Assembly (NCBI RefSeq): GCF_013294005.1
Contig: NZ_JABSNK010000003.1
Span: 310,001-374,000 of the forward strand
DNA: 64,000 nucleotides
Direction: 5' to 3'
Source: Flavobacterium gelidicaeli
GTDB lineage: Bacteria; Bacteroidota; Bacteroidia; Flavobacteriales; Flavobacteriaceae
The translations under genes and the position numbers were made by a program. The notes beneath the pieces were generated by a model. The model saw only the letters and a list, made by a program, of their open reading frames with translations. It was not told where the DNA came from and did no database searches. This document shows, piece by piece, positions 36,085 to 45,260 of the stretch (positions within the stretch are counted from its first letter, which is position 1; every line of letters starts with the position of its first letter).

Positions 36085-37548
36085 TTACAATTTACTAATA
36101 TAGCTTCCGTAAATGTCTTTAAATTGATATCCTGTAGCAATACGGTCTTTACTTAATTTATTGTATTCAACCATCGCCCAAAGAATAAATTCTTTCATAA
36201 AGAACTTGTCTTCATTAGCTAATTCAGGTTGGTATTTTTTAACTAAAATTTCAAGAGGTACAATCGCACCAAGAATTCTTTGGTATTCTTCATCTGTAGC
36301 ATCGTCTAATAATTCAAATCCACTTTCAGCAAAAAACCATTCGATAAGATCAGTGTAAGCCGTTTTCTCATCCGGTTTTTCTAATTTTTCAATCTTCGGG
36401 AAATAGCCTGGTAAAAAAGTATGAATTGCAGCTCCTAATAAATTTTGTGCAACTGCAGCGGCTCCCTCCTGCTCTCCTTCATAAACCAACTCTACTTTAC
36501 CCGTGATTGCAGGAATTATTCCCATAAAATCAGATAAACGTACCGTTGTTTTATCAGCTCCAGATAGTAAAGCGCGGCGTTCAGCTGTACTTAGTAAGTT
36601 TTCATAAGCAGTAATACTCATACGAGCACTAACTCCACTTTTATTGTCTATATATTCGCTTTCACGAGCTTCAAAACTTATTTGTTCTAATAAATCTTTG
36701 GCTAATGAAGGTACATAGACCATATCACTTTGCGCTTTATTTAGTTTTGCTTCTTGCTCCGTAATTGTTCTTGCAATTTTTACTGTCTCAGGATAATGTG
36801 TTAAAATTTGAGAACCTATTCTGTCTTTTAATGGGGTTACAATACTTCCACGGTTGGTGTAATCCTCTGGGTTTGCAGTAAACACAAATTGCATGTCCAA
36901 GGGCATCCTTAGTTTAAACCCACGAATTTGAATGTCTCCTTCTTGTAAAATATTAAATAAAGCTACTTGAATTCTAGCTTGTAAATCAGGGAGTTCATTG
37001 ATTACAAAAATACAACGATTTGCTCTCGGAATCATTCCAAAATGAATCACACGATCATCTGCGTATGACAATTTTAAATTAGCCGCTTTTATAGGGTCAA
37101 TATCACCAATTAAATCAGCTACAGTTACATCAGGAGTTGCTAATTTTTCATAAAAACGATCACTTCTATGCAACCAAGTAATAGGAGTTTCATCCCCTTT
37201 TTCAGCTAAGGTGTCTTTTGCAAAACGTGAAATAGGATGAAACGGATCATCGTTAATTTCTGACCCAGTCACAAACGGAATGTACTCGTCTAACAATTCG
37301 GTCATTTTACGTGCTAATCTAGTTTTGGCTTGACCACGAAGACCTAATAAATTGATATTATGACGGGATAAAATAGCACGCTCTAACTCTGGAATAACAG
37401 TGTTTTCAAAACCATGTACACCTTCAAAAGCAGCTTGCCCAGACTTAATTTTTAGTACTAAATTAGCTCTTAATTCTTCTTTTATACTTTTACTCTCGTA
37501 TCCTGCAGCTTTTAATTCTCCAAGATTTTTTATATTTTCTATTTTCAT
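36085..37548 (-). CDS. MoxR/magnesium-chelatase-like AAA+ ATPase
   Basis: The 487-residue protein has Walker A at residues 69-76 (GLRGQAKT), an aberrant Walker B in CIFVINELPDL, where the usual Asp before Glu is Asn, and sensor motifs with VFTANPEDYTNRG and LKDRIGSQI. It belongs to the large MoxR-like group that includes the ChlI-like chelatase subunits. The partner, a VWA-domain protein, is encoded 132 bases upstream on the same strand, the usual MoxR-VWA arrangement. Such pairs act as chaperone or metal-insertase systems. The client is unknown. No porphyrin genes are nearby, so magnesium chelation is unlikely. Confidence 0.85.
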   Translation of the reverse strand: MKIENIKNLGELKAAGYESKSIKEELRANLVLKIKSGQAAFEGVHGFENTVIPELERAILSRHNINLLGLRGQAKTRLARKMTELLDEYIPFVTGSEINDDPFHPISRFAKDTLAEKGDETPITWLHRSDRFYEKLATPDVTVADLIGDIDPIKAANLKLSYADDRVIHFGMIPRANRCIFVINELPDLQARIQVALFNILQEGDIQIRGFKLRMPLDMQFVFTANPEDYTNRGSIVTPLKDRIGSQILTHYPETVKIARTITEQEAKLNKAQSDMVYVPSLAKDLLEQISFEARESEYIDNKSGVSARMSITAYENLLSTAERRALLSGADKTTVRLSDFMGIIPAITGKVELVYEGEQEGAAAVAQNLLGAAIHTFLPGYFPKIEKLEKPDEKTAYTDLIEWFFAESGFELLDDATDEEYQRILGAIVPLEILVKKYQPELANEDKFFMKEFILWAMVEYNKLSKDRIATGYQFKDIYGSYISKL

Positions 37549-37680
37549 ATTTTTATTTAATTAACAGCTCTGCGTGTTAAGTTTATTATTCAACATTTTA
37601 AATTAAAAGAACATTAAATTATTTCTCTCTTTTTTCTAAATACTATTCTTGACTCTTTATTCTAAATAGTAAATCACAAC

Positions 37681-38805
37681 CTACTTAATTCTTTTTTTAC
37701 GATTAGTTTCATAATCTTCAAAGATCATTTCCCCGAGTCCTTTTAGTCCCGTATAAAAGGCTTTACCTTGATTTGCTTCGGTAAATTTATTTACAAATTT
37801 TTGCAAGTAAGGGTCATTAGCAATCATAAAGGTAGTTATAGGAATGTGGAGTTTTCTTGCTTGCTGCGCTTGACTATAACACTTGTCTACAATGTATTCA
37901 TCAAGACCGTTACTGTTCATATAATAACTACCGTCTTTCTCTCGAACGCAGCTTGGTTTACCGTCAGTAATCATAAAAATTTGCTTGTTAGTGTTGCGCT
38001 TTCTACGCAACATATCCATCGCAAGTTGCAATCCTGCAACCGTATTTGTATGAAAAGGCCCCACTTTTAAATACGGCAAATCTTTGATTGCAATAGGCCA
38101 GGCATCATTCCCAAAAACTAGAATTTCCAAGGTATCTTTAGGATATCTTGTGGTGATTAATTCGGCTAGAGCCATCGCGACTTTCTTGGCCGGAGTAATT
38201 CTATCCTCACCATAAAGAATCATACTGTGACTAATATCAATCATCAATACAGTACTCATTTGGGATTTATGCTGAGTGTCTTCAACAACTAGATCATTCT
38301 CGGTTAACATAAAATCGGCAACTCCATTATTGATTTGAGCATTTCTTAAACTTTCGGTCAGAGAAATACGTTCTAGACCATCTCCAAAATGAAATTCTCT
38401 AAATTCTCCCGTATGCTCATCACCATTTCCAGAATGTTTGGTTTTATGATTCCCACCAGTAGAGCGTTTTAAATTACCAAAAATTTGGTCCAAAGCTTGC
38501 TGCCTAATTGCGCGCTCAGTTTTTGCAGTAATACCTATACCACCGCTTCCATCTTCTTTAATCTCGTCTCTTATGTAACCTTTTTTCTTTAAATCTTCTA
38601 TAAAATCATCAATAGTATAGTGTTCATCAGTGAGTTTATATTCCTTATCTAATTCTCGCAACCAGTCAATTGCTTCGTCAAAATCCCCTGCAGTATGGGT
38701 GATTAATTCTTTGAAGATTCCAAAGAGTTTATCAAACGGAGATTGACTTGCCGCTGTGTATTGCTTGAAATAAAATCCTTTTTTATTTACATTTTCCATA
38801 GACAT
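37681..38805 (-). CDS. VWA-domain protein, partner of MoxR ATPase
   Basis: The N-terminal 180 residues are charged and helical, followed by a von Willebrand A domain from about 180 to 370 with the MIDAS motif D190-I-S-H-S194 and, further on, a conserved ITDGKPSC loop. This pattern is found in the VWA partners of MoxR ATPases, which bind metal and hold the client. It is the first gene of the two-gene unit and is divergent from the ABC protein. Its client is unknown. Confidence 0.82.
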   Translation of the reverse strand: MSMENVNKKGFYFKQYTAASQSPFDKLFGIFKELITHTAGDFDEAIDWLRELDKEYKLTDEHYTIDDFIEDLKKKGYIRDEIKEDGSGGIGITAKTERAIRQQALDQIFGNLKRSTGGNHKTKHSGNGDEHTGEFREFHFGDGLERISLTESLRNAQINNGVADFMLTENDLVVEDTQHKSQMSTVLMIDISHSMILYGEDRITPAKKVAMALAELITTRYPKDTLEILVFGNDAWPIAIKDLPYLKVGPFHTNTVAGLQLAMDMLRRKRNTNKQIFMITDGKPSCVREKDGSYYMNSNGLDEYIVDKCYSQAQQARKLHIPITTFMIANDPYLQKFVNKFTEANQGKAFYTGLKGLGEMIFEDYETNRKKRIK

Positions 38806-38945
38806 TAAAATTACATCTTTTGAATCAGTCTTAGGACAAACGGATATTAATTTTTAGTTAAAAATAACTTTATTGTGACATTCTCTACTAATCACTTTAT
38901 CTTAAAATAAATAAGTTTAATTTTAGCATTTTTAAAATAAAAAGT

Positions 38946-40181
38946 ATGGACATACGAGCACATTGGGGAATATTCTTGTCAAATCAAGTTGATAAAAATG
39001 GTTTTGTAGCAACCATTCTTTCGGGAGAAAACAGTAATGAACTGAGTATTTTTAATGGTAAAAAAGGAATCCTTTTTTCAGATATTGCGATTGCTAATTT
39101 CATCAAGAAAGAGTACCAATACGATACCGTAGCGACTGGTATTAACGATACTAGAAAACTGCGCACTTTTTCATCTGGAGAAAGAAAAAAAGTATTTTTA
39201 AACTACTGTATCAATCAAAAACCTGATTATATTATAATCGATAATCCGTTAGACCATTTGGATCAAAACTCCAGAAAGGAAATAACAGTTACATTAACAC
39301 AATTAGCTCAGACAACACCATTAATTTTATTGGTAAACAGGCAAACTGACATGCTTTCTTTTATTACAAATAAAGCTCATATTAAAGACAACTCATTTTA
39401 CTTACACCCAATAAACACTGAAAATAAAGAGACCACTTTCTTCAAATCAAATAATATTCCTGCTCCTATTGAAGCAAGAATTTATACTGAAGAAGTGCTC
39501 GTAAAAATGCGGAATCTTTGCGTAAGTTATCACGAAAAACCTATCCTAGACACTATAAATTGGACAATTAAAAAAGGGGATTTCTGGCATTTATTAGGAC
39601 CTAATGGTTCTGGAAAAAGTACTTTATTATCATTAATTACTGGAGAAAATACTAAAGGTTACGGACAAGATTTAACTCTTTTTGGAATAAAAAAAGGCAG
39701 TGGCGAGAACATTTGGGATATTAAAAAAAATATTGGGTATTTCTCAACAGCCATGACCGATTTGTTTCAAAAAAATGACAGTCTAGAACACATGGTTTTA
39801 TCGGGTTTCTTTGACTCTATAGGTCTGTATGTGCAACCCACTAATTTACAAGTAAAAATAGTTTTAGAATGGCTTGATTTAATTGGTTTAAGTGAACTAA
39901 AAAACACTCCTTTTAAAAACCTTTCAATAGGTCAGCAAAGGCTTGCGCTTATTGTGCGCGCTGTTCTTAAACACCCTCCTTTGCTTATTCTAGACGAAGC
40001 TGTAGAAGGTTTAGACGATGAAAATGTGGCTATTGTTGCAGCATTAATCACCCTTTTATCGCAACAAAAAACTATGGCAATAATCTATGTTTCTCATAGA
40101 ATTGAAGCTAATATAAACCCAAATCTTATTCTTGAATTAACACCCAATAAAACAGGTTCAACGGCCAAGATAAAAATTTAA
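38946..40181 (+). CDS. Double-ABC ATPase, ModF-like, with degenerate first half
   Basis: Two ABC modules sit in 411 residues. The first (about 1-170) keeps the signature FSSGERKK and Walker B YIIIDNPLDHLD but has no recognisable Walker A, only SGENSNELSIFNGKKG. The second (about 185-411) is complete: Walker A GPNGSGKS from residue 218, signature LSIGQQR and Walker B LLILDEAVEGLD, then a switch His in YVSHRIE. No membrane part is fused or adjacent. This is the layout of ModF/PhrA-type proteins rather than of importers. The role is not established. Confidence 0.75.
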   Translation: MDIRAHWGIFLSNQVDKNGFVATILSGENSNELSIFNGKKGILFSDIAIANFIKKEYQYDTVATGINDTRKLRTFSSGERKKVFLNYCINQKPDYIIIDNPLDHLDQNSRKEITVTLTQLAQTTPLILLVNRQTDMLSFITNKAHIKDNSFYLHPINTENKETTFFKSNNIPAPIEARIYTEEVLVKMRNLCVSYHEKPILDTINWTIKKGDFWHLLGPNGSGKSTLLSLITGENTKGYGQDLTLFGIKKGSGENIWDIKKNIGYFSTAMTDLFQKNDSLEHMVLSGFFDSIGLYVQPTNLQVKIVLEWLDLIGLSELKNTPFKNLSIGQQRLALIVRAVLKHPPLLILDEAVEGLDDENVAIVAALITLLSQQKTMAIIYVSHRIEANINPNLILELTPNKTGSTAKIKI

Positions 40182-40194
40182 AAAACTATTTTTG

Positions 40195-40270
40195 GCGTGA
40201 CCACAAGGGTCGTGCTTTATGCTCCCAATCTCCCTAAAAAACGGGAGGATTTCCGCTGCAATCACTCACG
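40195..40270. repeat. REP-like hairpin element downstream of the ABC gene
   Basis: Outer arms GCGTGA and TCACGC enclose an inner CTCCC / GGGAG hairpin. The composition is much more G/C-rich than its surroundings. It resembles palindromic intergenic repeats seen in flavobacterial genomes, and it lies between convergent genes. Confidence 0.5.
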
Positions 40271-40300
40271 CGATTTAGTGGTAAAATTAATATTGTATTT

Positions 40301-40675
40301 TTAATGAAAATCACCATCAACATAAAACCAACTCCCCTCTTCGAGTTTAAAGATAGAATGTTCATGATGTATTTGTGAGTTTCCTTCGCTATCAAGATAA
40401 AAAGCCTTAAAACTCACGGTATTTATTGTAGCACTCAAAATCAATAATTTAATCCATTGATTGCTTATGGCCCAATCTAGAATATCTTCTTTATTGTGGT
40501 GTTTTCTAGTAGAGAAATGCGTGGTTGCCATTAAATAATCAGCATGATGAGTTGCAAAAGCGGAGTAACGAGAACGCATTAAAGTTTCGGCTGTTGGTGG
40601 TTTTAAATCCCCTTTAATATAAGGTAAGCAACATTTTTCAAAAGCTATACCAGAGCCACAATAACAATTTATCAT
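40301..40675 (-). CDS. YchJ-family protein with SEC-C zinc motif
   Basis: The 124-residue protein begins with CYCGSGIAFEKCC, the Cys-x-Cys...Cys-Cys zinc-binding SEC-C motif, followed by the YchJ (UPF0225) cystatin-like domain with RYSAFATHHADYLMATTH, an internal W and VSFKAFYL. E. coli YchJ is slightly longer with a second SEC-C motif at the end; here it is missing. The function is unknown, possibly a metal-binding helper. Nine bases separate it from the preceding small gene on the same strand, so they are cotranscribed. Confidence 0.85.
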   Translation of the reverse strand: MINCYCGSGIAFEKCCLPYIKGDLKPPTAETLMRSRYSAFATHHADYLMATTHFSTRKHHNKEDILDWAISNQWIKLLILSATINTVSFKAFYLDSEGNSQIHHEHSIFKLEEGSWFYVDGDFH

Positions 40676-40684
40676 AGTATTAAA

Positions 40685-40915
40685 TTATGATTGGCCGTTT
40701 AAAGCAACAATTTTTTGCTGCAATTGATTCAATAGTACTTGGTATTTACTAATCTCAATTAAATCGTCATCATCTTCAGAAAAATCTAACAAATCATCTA
40801 ATTGTTCACTTACGTCAACTAATTTATTAGTTGCTTCTTTAGCATTTTTTGCTGTAATTAGGTCAATAATTACTTGAACATTCTGTTTCAAAAGAGCATA
40901 TTTACTTTCTTCCAT
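40685..40915 (-). CDS. Hypothetical acidic small protein, 76 aa
   Basis: An all-helical small protein with an acidic middle (DVSEQLDDLLDFSEDDDDLIE) between two amphipathic helices, no Cys and no signal. It is not recognised. It lies between a 50-residue basic protein and the YchJ gene on the minus strand with gaps of 9-10 bases, so the three form one operon. A basic small protein and an acidic one next to each other could interact, but this is a guess. Confidence 0.7.
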   Translation of the reverse strand: MEESKYALLKQNVQVIIDLITAKNAKEATNKLVDVSEQLDDLLDFSEDDDDLIEISKYQVLLNQLQQKIVALNGQS

Positions 40916-40925
40916 AATTGATAAA

Positions 40926-41078
40926 TTAATTTCCTTCAGTTGTTTTAGTTTCGTTAAACTTTTTAGTTATTTGTTTTAATTTCTCTGCTCTAAGGATTTT
41001 GGCTGCCTTGGCTTTATCCTGAGATTTGTGAAGTTTATCATTGTGTTTCTTAATATTTCTATCATTATTTCTACCCAT
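40926..41078 (-). CDS. Hypothetical basic small protein, 50 aa
   Basis: The reading frame starts MGRNNDRNIKKHNDKLHKSQDK and is rich in Lys and Asn throughout (12 Lys in 50 residues). It is predicted to be helical, with no Cys or membrane segment. It has an ATG start and sits ten bases upstream of the acidic 76-residue gene, first in a three-gene minus-strand operon that ends with YchJ. The Lys-rich composition would suit nucleic-acid or ribosome contact. The family is not recognised. Confidence 0.6.
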   Translation of the reverse strand: MGRNNDRNIKKHNDKLHKSQDKAKAAKILRAEKLKQITKKFNETKTTEGN

Positions 41079-41387
41079 AATAGCTTATTTATTGTTTAAC
41101 AGCGTTGTTTATTAATGTCATTTATCTTTTTTTAGATAAAATTTAGTGTGCAAAGTTCGGTATTTTTAATTTAGCATTGTAACAAATTGAAATTTCAATA
41201 GACAAATTAATTTATTTAGCAAAAGTGTTCTTATAAGATATCAAAAAATATAGGAAACACTCAATATTTCATAGCTTTGTCAATTAAATCAGGATTTAAC
41301 ATAAATTATAATTTTATACCTATCATAATGCAAAATATATTTTCTATTTTTAGTTAATCAAATTACTGCAACAGCTTTATATACAAT
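41079..41387 (+). other. Intergenic region before the histidine kinase
   Basis: The 309-bp region has no gene. A small TTTATCT / AGATAAA hairpin with a T-loop lies near 41120-41140. No clear TAnnTTTG promoter was seen close to the kinase start. Confidence 0.4.
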
Positions 41388-44231
41388 ATGACAAAAATAA
41401 AAACAAATTGGCCAAGGTTTATAAATTGGTATTTAACTCATCCTAAGACTTCTGGTCTTATTGTTTTTATATTACTAGCCGCTATTTTTTCTTATGTATC
41501 AACAAAGCAATATTACGCAGATATAGCGATTAAAAAAACAGAACGAATTAAAACCCTTGAAGAAGTTCAAGAAAGCATTGAGCAATCTTTAAAAAACTGT
41601 TACATATCAGCATTGACCTTAGCACTAACTATAAATGACAATGGTGATCCTGAACATTTTGAAGAAATTGGACAAAAACTACTTCAGTCTAATTCTGAAA
41701 TAAGCGCAGTTCAATTAGTCCCTAATGGTATTATAAAGTTTACCTACCCTTCAAAAGGAAATGAAGAGGCAATGAATTTGAATATTTTTAAAGCTGAGCA
41801 CACAAAAAAAGAAGCTTTAAAATCCATACATGCTCAGAAAATGTATTTTGCTGGTCCACTCGAATTAAAACAAGGAGGTCAAGCAATCGTAGGCCGGTTG
41901 CCCATTTATATTAAAAAGAAATTCTGGGGATTTTCTGCAGTTATTGTTAAGTTGGATAAATTTATTGCTTCCTCCGGTATCAATCAAATAGACCATTCCA
42001 AATATCAATTTCAGCTATCGAAGAAAAATGTAAATACCGGTAAAGAAGAGTATTTTTTGCCACAAAAAATCAAATTAACAGACAGTAATTTTCTCAAAAG
42101 TACTATTCCTGATGGTAATTGGGAAATTTATATTATAGATGCTAAAGAAAGTCATTTACTAATCAGTTATATAGTCAATATTATTTTAGGTGTTTTGCTT
42201 GCATTAACATTTGCTATTTTAACCTTTATCCTTTTAAAAAAACCCGCACAATTACATGAAATAGTAAAAGAACAAGCAGCAAGCTTAATTGAAGGTGAGA
42301 TAAAATTCAAAACAATTTTTGATCAAGCTGCAGTTGGTATCGCTAATGTAAATGGTAAAACTGGTGGGTTTATTGAAATCAATAATTATTTTTGTAAGAT
42401 GCTTGGTTATAGTGCGATTGAATTGAAATTAAAAAACTTTCAATCCATCACTCATCCTGATGATTTAAAAGAAGATTTACAAAATGTAAAAAAAATGAAA
42501 AATGGAGTAATCAATGAATACTCTATGGAAAAAAGATATTTTACAAAACAGGGAAAAATAATTTGGGTAAATCTAAATGTAACTCCACTATTAAACCACC
42601 ACAACGAACAAATTAGCTCCATTGCCATTGTTGAAGACATTACTTTAAGAAAAGAAACTGAAGCATTAATCAAAAAAAGCGAAAATCATTTTAAGAGTCT
42701 TTTTGAAGACTCGCCTTTACCATTAAGAGAAGAAGATTTCTCTAACGTTAAATTGTATCTTAGTAAACTCAATTTAATGAATAAAAACAGTGATTATGTT
42801 GAAGATTACTTGCTGAACAATCCAAAAGTAACTTACAAACTACACTCCTTAGTAGAAGTTGTAAACGTAAATAAAGCTTATTTAAACCTTTATAAAGTAA
42901 GCACTAAGGAAGAATTATTAAATACCCAAAACTCTTTATTAAGTCCTGCGTCATATTTTGATTTTACACAGCAAGTCATAGCGATAACTAAAAACCAAGA
43001 AGAAATCGTTTTAGATACAATCATCAAAAACTCTGAAGAACAATCTCGTTTTATTAATTTAAAGTGGAATGTTTTAAGAGGATATGAAAAAACTTTAGGT
43101 CGCATTATAATTTCAAGTGAAGATATAACGGAACGTAAAAGAGCTGAAAAAATAATCTCAACATCACAACTAAAAATTGAATCCTTAATTAATACAATAG
43201 ATGGGATTGTATGGGAGTGTACTCCTAACGACTTTAATTTTACTTTTATTAGTAAAAAAGTAGAAGAAATACTAGGTTATACAGCTGAAGAATGGTTATC
43301 GAATCCTAATTTCTGGAAGGAGCATATTTACATTGATGACAAAAGCAGTACTGTTGCGTTTTGTGTAGAAAAAACGGCAAATAAAGAAGACCACGATTTT
43401 GAATACCGCATGATAGCTAAAGATGGTCGCATTGTTTGGCTTAGAGACATTATCAGTATTATTATCGAAAACGGCAAGGTAGTCAGTTTAAGAGGAATCA
43501 TGATCGATATTAGTAAAACTAAAGAAGTAGAAAAAGATCTAAAAAAATCTTTTGATTTAGTAAATGAACAAAATAAACGTTTATTGAATTTTTCGTATAT
43601 TGTATCTCATAATTTAAGGTCACATACAAGTAACATAAGCTCCTTAACTAGTCTTATTGAAACTTCTGATGATGAAGATGAAAAGAAAGAAATGGTGCAG
43701 TTATTAAAATCTGTTTCTAATAACTTAAACGATACTTTATACAATCTAAATGAAGTAGTTAATATTCAAACTAACATAGGCATTGTTACTGAAAAATTAA
43801 ATTTAAAAAACTATTTAGACACCACTTTAGTATTATTAGCAGATCAAATTAAATTAAAAAAAGTCCTTGTAAATACCAATATTACTAACGATATTGAACT
43901 AATATATAATCCTGCATATTTAGAAAGTATCTTGCATAATGTAATATCTAACGCCATTCGTTATAGCGACACTAATAAAAGTGCTACTGTGACTATAAAT
44001 TATAAGCTCGAAAATAACAAACACCTTATTGAAATAACAGATAATGGAATTGGAATTGATTTAGATCGAAATGGAAATAAAATTTTTGGAATGTATAAAA
44101 CCTTTAGTAACAACACTGACTCTAAAGGAATAGGTTTATTCATAACTAAAAATCAAATTGAAGCAATGGGCGGAACAATAACTATTGAAAGTAAGCCTGA
44201 TTTAGGAACAAAATTTAAAATATACCTATAA
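41388..44231 (+). CDS. CHASE-PAS sensor histidine kinase
   Basis: The 947-residue protein has a membrane helix at about residues 23-42, a CHASE-like periplasmic sensor (about 60-255) and a second membrane helix (about 263-285). Three PAS or PAC units lie from about 305 to 710 (VNLNVTPLLNHH, IIISSEDITERKRAE, EYRMIAKDGRIVWLRD). The kinase core has phosphoacceptor His 741 in YIVSHNLRSH, N-box VISNAIRYSD, and G-boxes DNGIGIDL and KGIGLFIT. It senses an outside signal, probably a small molecule. It overlaps the response-regulator gene by one base (TAATG), so the two are translationally coupled and form a two-component pair. Confidence 0.88.
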   Translation: MTKIKTNWPRFINWYLTHPKTSGLIVFILLAAIFSYVSTKQYYADIAIKKTERIKTLEEVQESIEQSLKNCYISALTLALTINDNGDPEHFEEIGQKLLQSNSEISAVQLVPNGIIKFTYPSKGNEEAMNLNIFKAEHTKKEALKSIHAQKMYFAGPLELKQGGQAIVGRLPIYIKKKFWGFSAVIVKLDKFIASSGINQIDHSKYQFQLSKKNVNTGKEEYFLPQKIKLTDSNFLKSTIPDGNWEIYIIDAKESHLLISYIVNIILGVLLALTFAILTFILLKKPAQLHEIVKEQAASLIEGEIKFKTIFDQAAVGIANVNGKTGGFIEINNYFCKMLGYSAIELKLKNFQSITHPDDLKEDLQNVKKMKNGVINEYSMEKRYFTKQGKIIWVNLNVTPLLNHHNEQISSIAIVEDITLRKETEALIKKSENHFKSLFEDSPLPLREEDFSNVKLYLSKLNLMNKNSDYVEDYLLNNPKVTYKLHSLVEVVNVNKAYLNLYKVSTKEELLNTQNSLLSPASYFDFTQQVIAITKNQEEIVLDTIIKNSEEQSRFINLKWNVLRGYEKTLGRIIISSEDITERKRAEKIISTSQLKIESLINTIDGIVWECTPNDFNFTFISKKVEEILGYTAEEWLSNPNFWKEHIYIDDKSSTVAFCVEKTANKEDHDFEYRMIAKDGRIVWLRDIISIIIENGKVVSLRGIMIDISKTKEVEKDLKKSFDLVNEQNKRLLNFSYIVSHNLRSHTSNISSLTSLIETSDDEDEKKEMVQLLKSVSNNLNDTLYNLNEVVNIQTNIGIVTEKLNLKNYLDTTLVLLADQIKLKKVLVNTNITNDIELIYNPAYLESILHNVISNAIRYSDTNKSATVTINYKLENNKHLIEITDNGIGIDLDRNGNKIFGMYKTFSNNTDSKGIGLFITKNQIEAMGGTITIESKPDLGTKFKIYL

Positions 44232-44626
44232 TGAAAGAAAGAATAATTTGGGTAGTTGATGATGATATTATTTACAAAACCATCATGAAAAAAATTATTA
44301 ATAAATCTGAAATTTTCGCATCAACTGTTACTTTTTGTAACGGTCTAGATGCAATTAATTGTTTAAAAGAAACCATTAATAATAACAATGATTTACCGGA
44401 CATCATTCTATTAGATATTGAAATGCCTATAATGGACGGTTGGGCGTTTATGGAAGAATTGGTTGCAATAAAGCCAACACTAGCTAATGCTATAAATATT
44501 TACATATCAAGTTCATCAATAGCTGTTGAAGACAAATTAAGAGCTAAAAACAATCTAGATATTTTAGGGTATATGTCTAAACCTATTAGCCTTGATGACC
44601 TTAAATTAATCGCTTCATTTGATTAA
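44231..44626 (+). CDS. Single-domain response regulator
   Basis: It consists of a receiver domain only (131 residues): acidic pocket VVDDD at residues 8-12, phosphoacceptor Asp 62 in ILLDIEMPIMDG, Ser in YISSSS and Lys in MSKPIS. There is no output domain, so it acts by protein contact or passes the phosphate on. It shares one base with the kinase gene and is surely its partner. Confidence 0.9.
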   Translation: MKERIIWVVDDDIIYKTIMKKIINKSEIFASTVTFCNGLDAINCLKETINNNNDLPDIILLDIEMPIMDGWAFMEELVAIKPTLANAINIYISSSSIAVEDKLRAKNNLDILGYMSKPISLDDLKLIASFD

Positions 44627-44633
44627 AAACACC

Positions 44634-45176
44634 TTAGATTGCCGCTTTTATTGCTTCTAAAGTTAGTTCTGTAAATACTAATTGATCAATAATTATTTTT
44701 CTTAAAACAGCTAAGTCTTCATAGTCATAATATTTAGCCCAAGAAGTCAATTCAAATAAGTTTCTAATTTGTTTGATTTTTTTAGTGGTATCAAAGCTAG
44801 TTCTCAAAATCGCTTTATTATCATAAAGAGGATTATTTTTATGTTGATAATTGACTGTATTATTTGTGTAATCAACTTCTAAATAATACAATTTTTCGAT
44901 AGCATTATCAGGGTAAAAGTTATCCCATGAAGCAAATCCTACCTTAAACTTAGAGGGACTAGGTTCATCAAGAGCTATTAGTCGCCATTTACTATTTGCT
45001 AGCCGCCCCCAATGATTAGATAATCGATACATTCCTAGCGTGGTATAATAATAACTGCTTCCTGCTTTGCTTTCATATTGCAATTTCAAGTTTTCTACTT
45101 TTGATAGCGGAACTTCTTGAAATACACAAAAAGTATTTTTGAACGCTTTGGGACCCGGTTTAAAATTTTTTTCCAT
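44634..45176 (-). CDS. Hypothetical protein, 180 aa
   Basis: The true start is taken as the ATG at 45176 (MEKNFKPGPKAF); a frame extending to a TTG at 45182 overlaps the -7 box. The protein is mostly beta in composition, with many Tyr and Trp residues (WRLIALDEPSPSKFKVGFASWDNFYPDN), no signal sequence and no membrane helix. The family is not recognised. It is divergent from a small gene at 45261 and its mRNA looks leaderless. It converges on the response-regulator gene with a 7-base gap. Confidence 0.65.
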   Translation of the reverse strand: MEKNFKPGPKAFKNTFCVFQEVPLSKVENLKLQYESKAGSSYYYTTLGMYRLSNHWGRLANSKWRLIALDEPSPSKFKVGFASWDNFYPDNAIEKLYYLEVDYTNNTVNYQHKNNPLYDNKAILRTSFDTTKKIKQIRNLFELTSWAKYYDYEDLAVLRKIIIDQLVFTELTLEAIKAAI

Positions 45177-45179
45177 GTG

Positions 45180-45187
45180 CAAATATA
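45180..45187 (-). promoter_or_regulatory. -7 box giving a leaderless mRNA
   Basis: On the minus strand TATATTTG is a perfect -7 box and ends four bases before the ATG at 45176. A TTG lies about 23 bases upstream of it. The expected start of the RNA is at the start codon, as for the antitoxin at 3656. Confidence 0.55.
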
Positions 45188-45225
45188 ATCAGAAAGTACA
45201 GAATAGAAAACAACGAATAAATGAT

Positions 45226-45233
45226 TAACTTTG
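45226..45233 (+). promoter_or_regulatory. -7 box of the 82-aa gene
   Basis: TAACTTTG matches TAnnTTTG, 27 bases before the start at 45261. It is divergent to the box at 45180-45187, and the two promoters share the spacer. The -33 element is not clear. Confidence 0.5.
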
Positions 45234-45260
45234 CCACTTTAAAATCTAAAAATAAATATC

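Noticed and set aside
41120..41140. Small A/T hairpin between the YchJ operon and the kinase gene
   Set aside because: It is weak, made only of A/T apart from one pair, and far from a gene end in the right direction.
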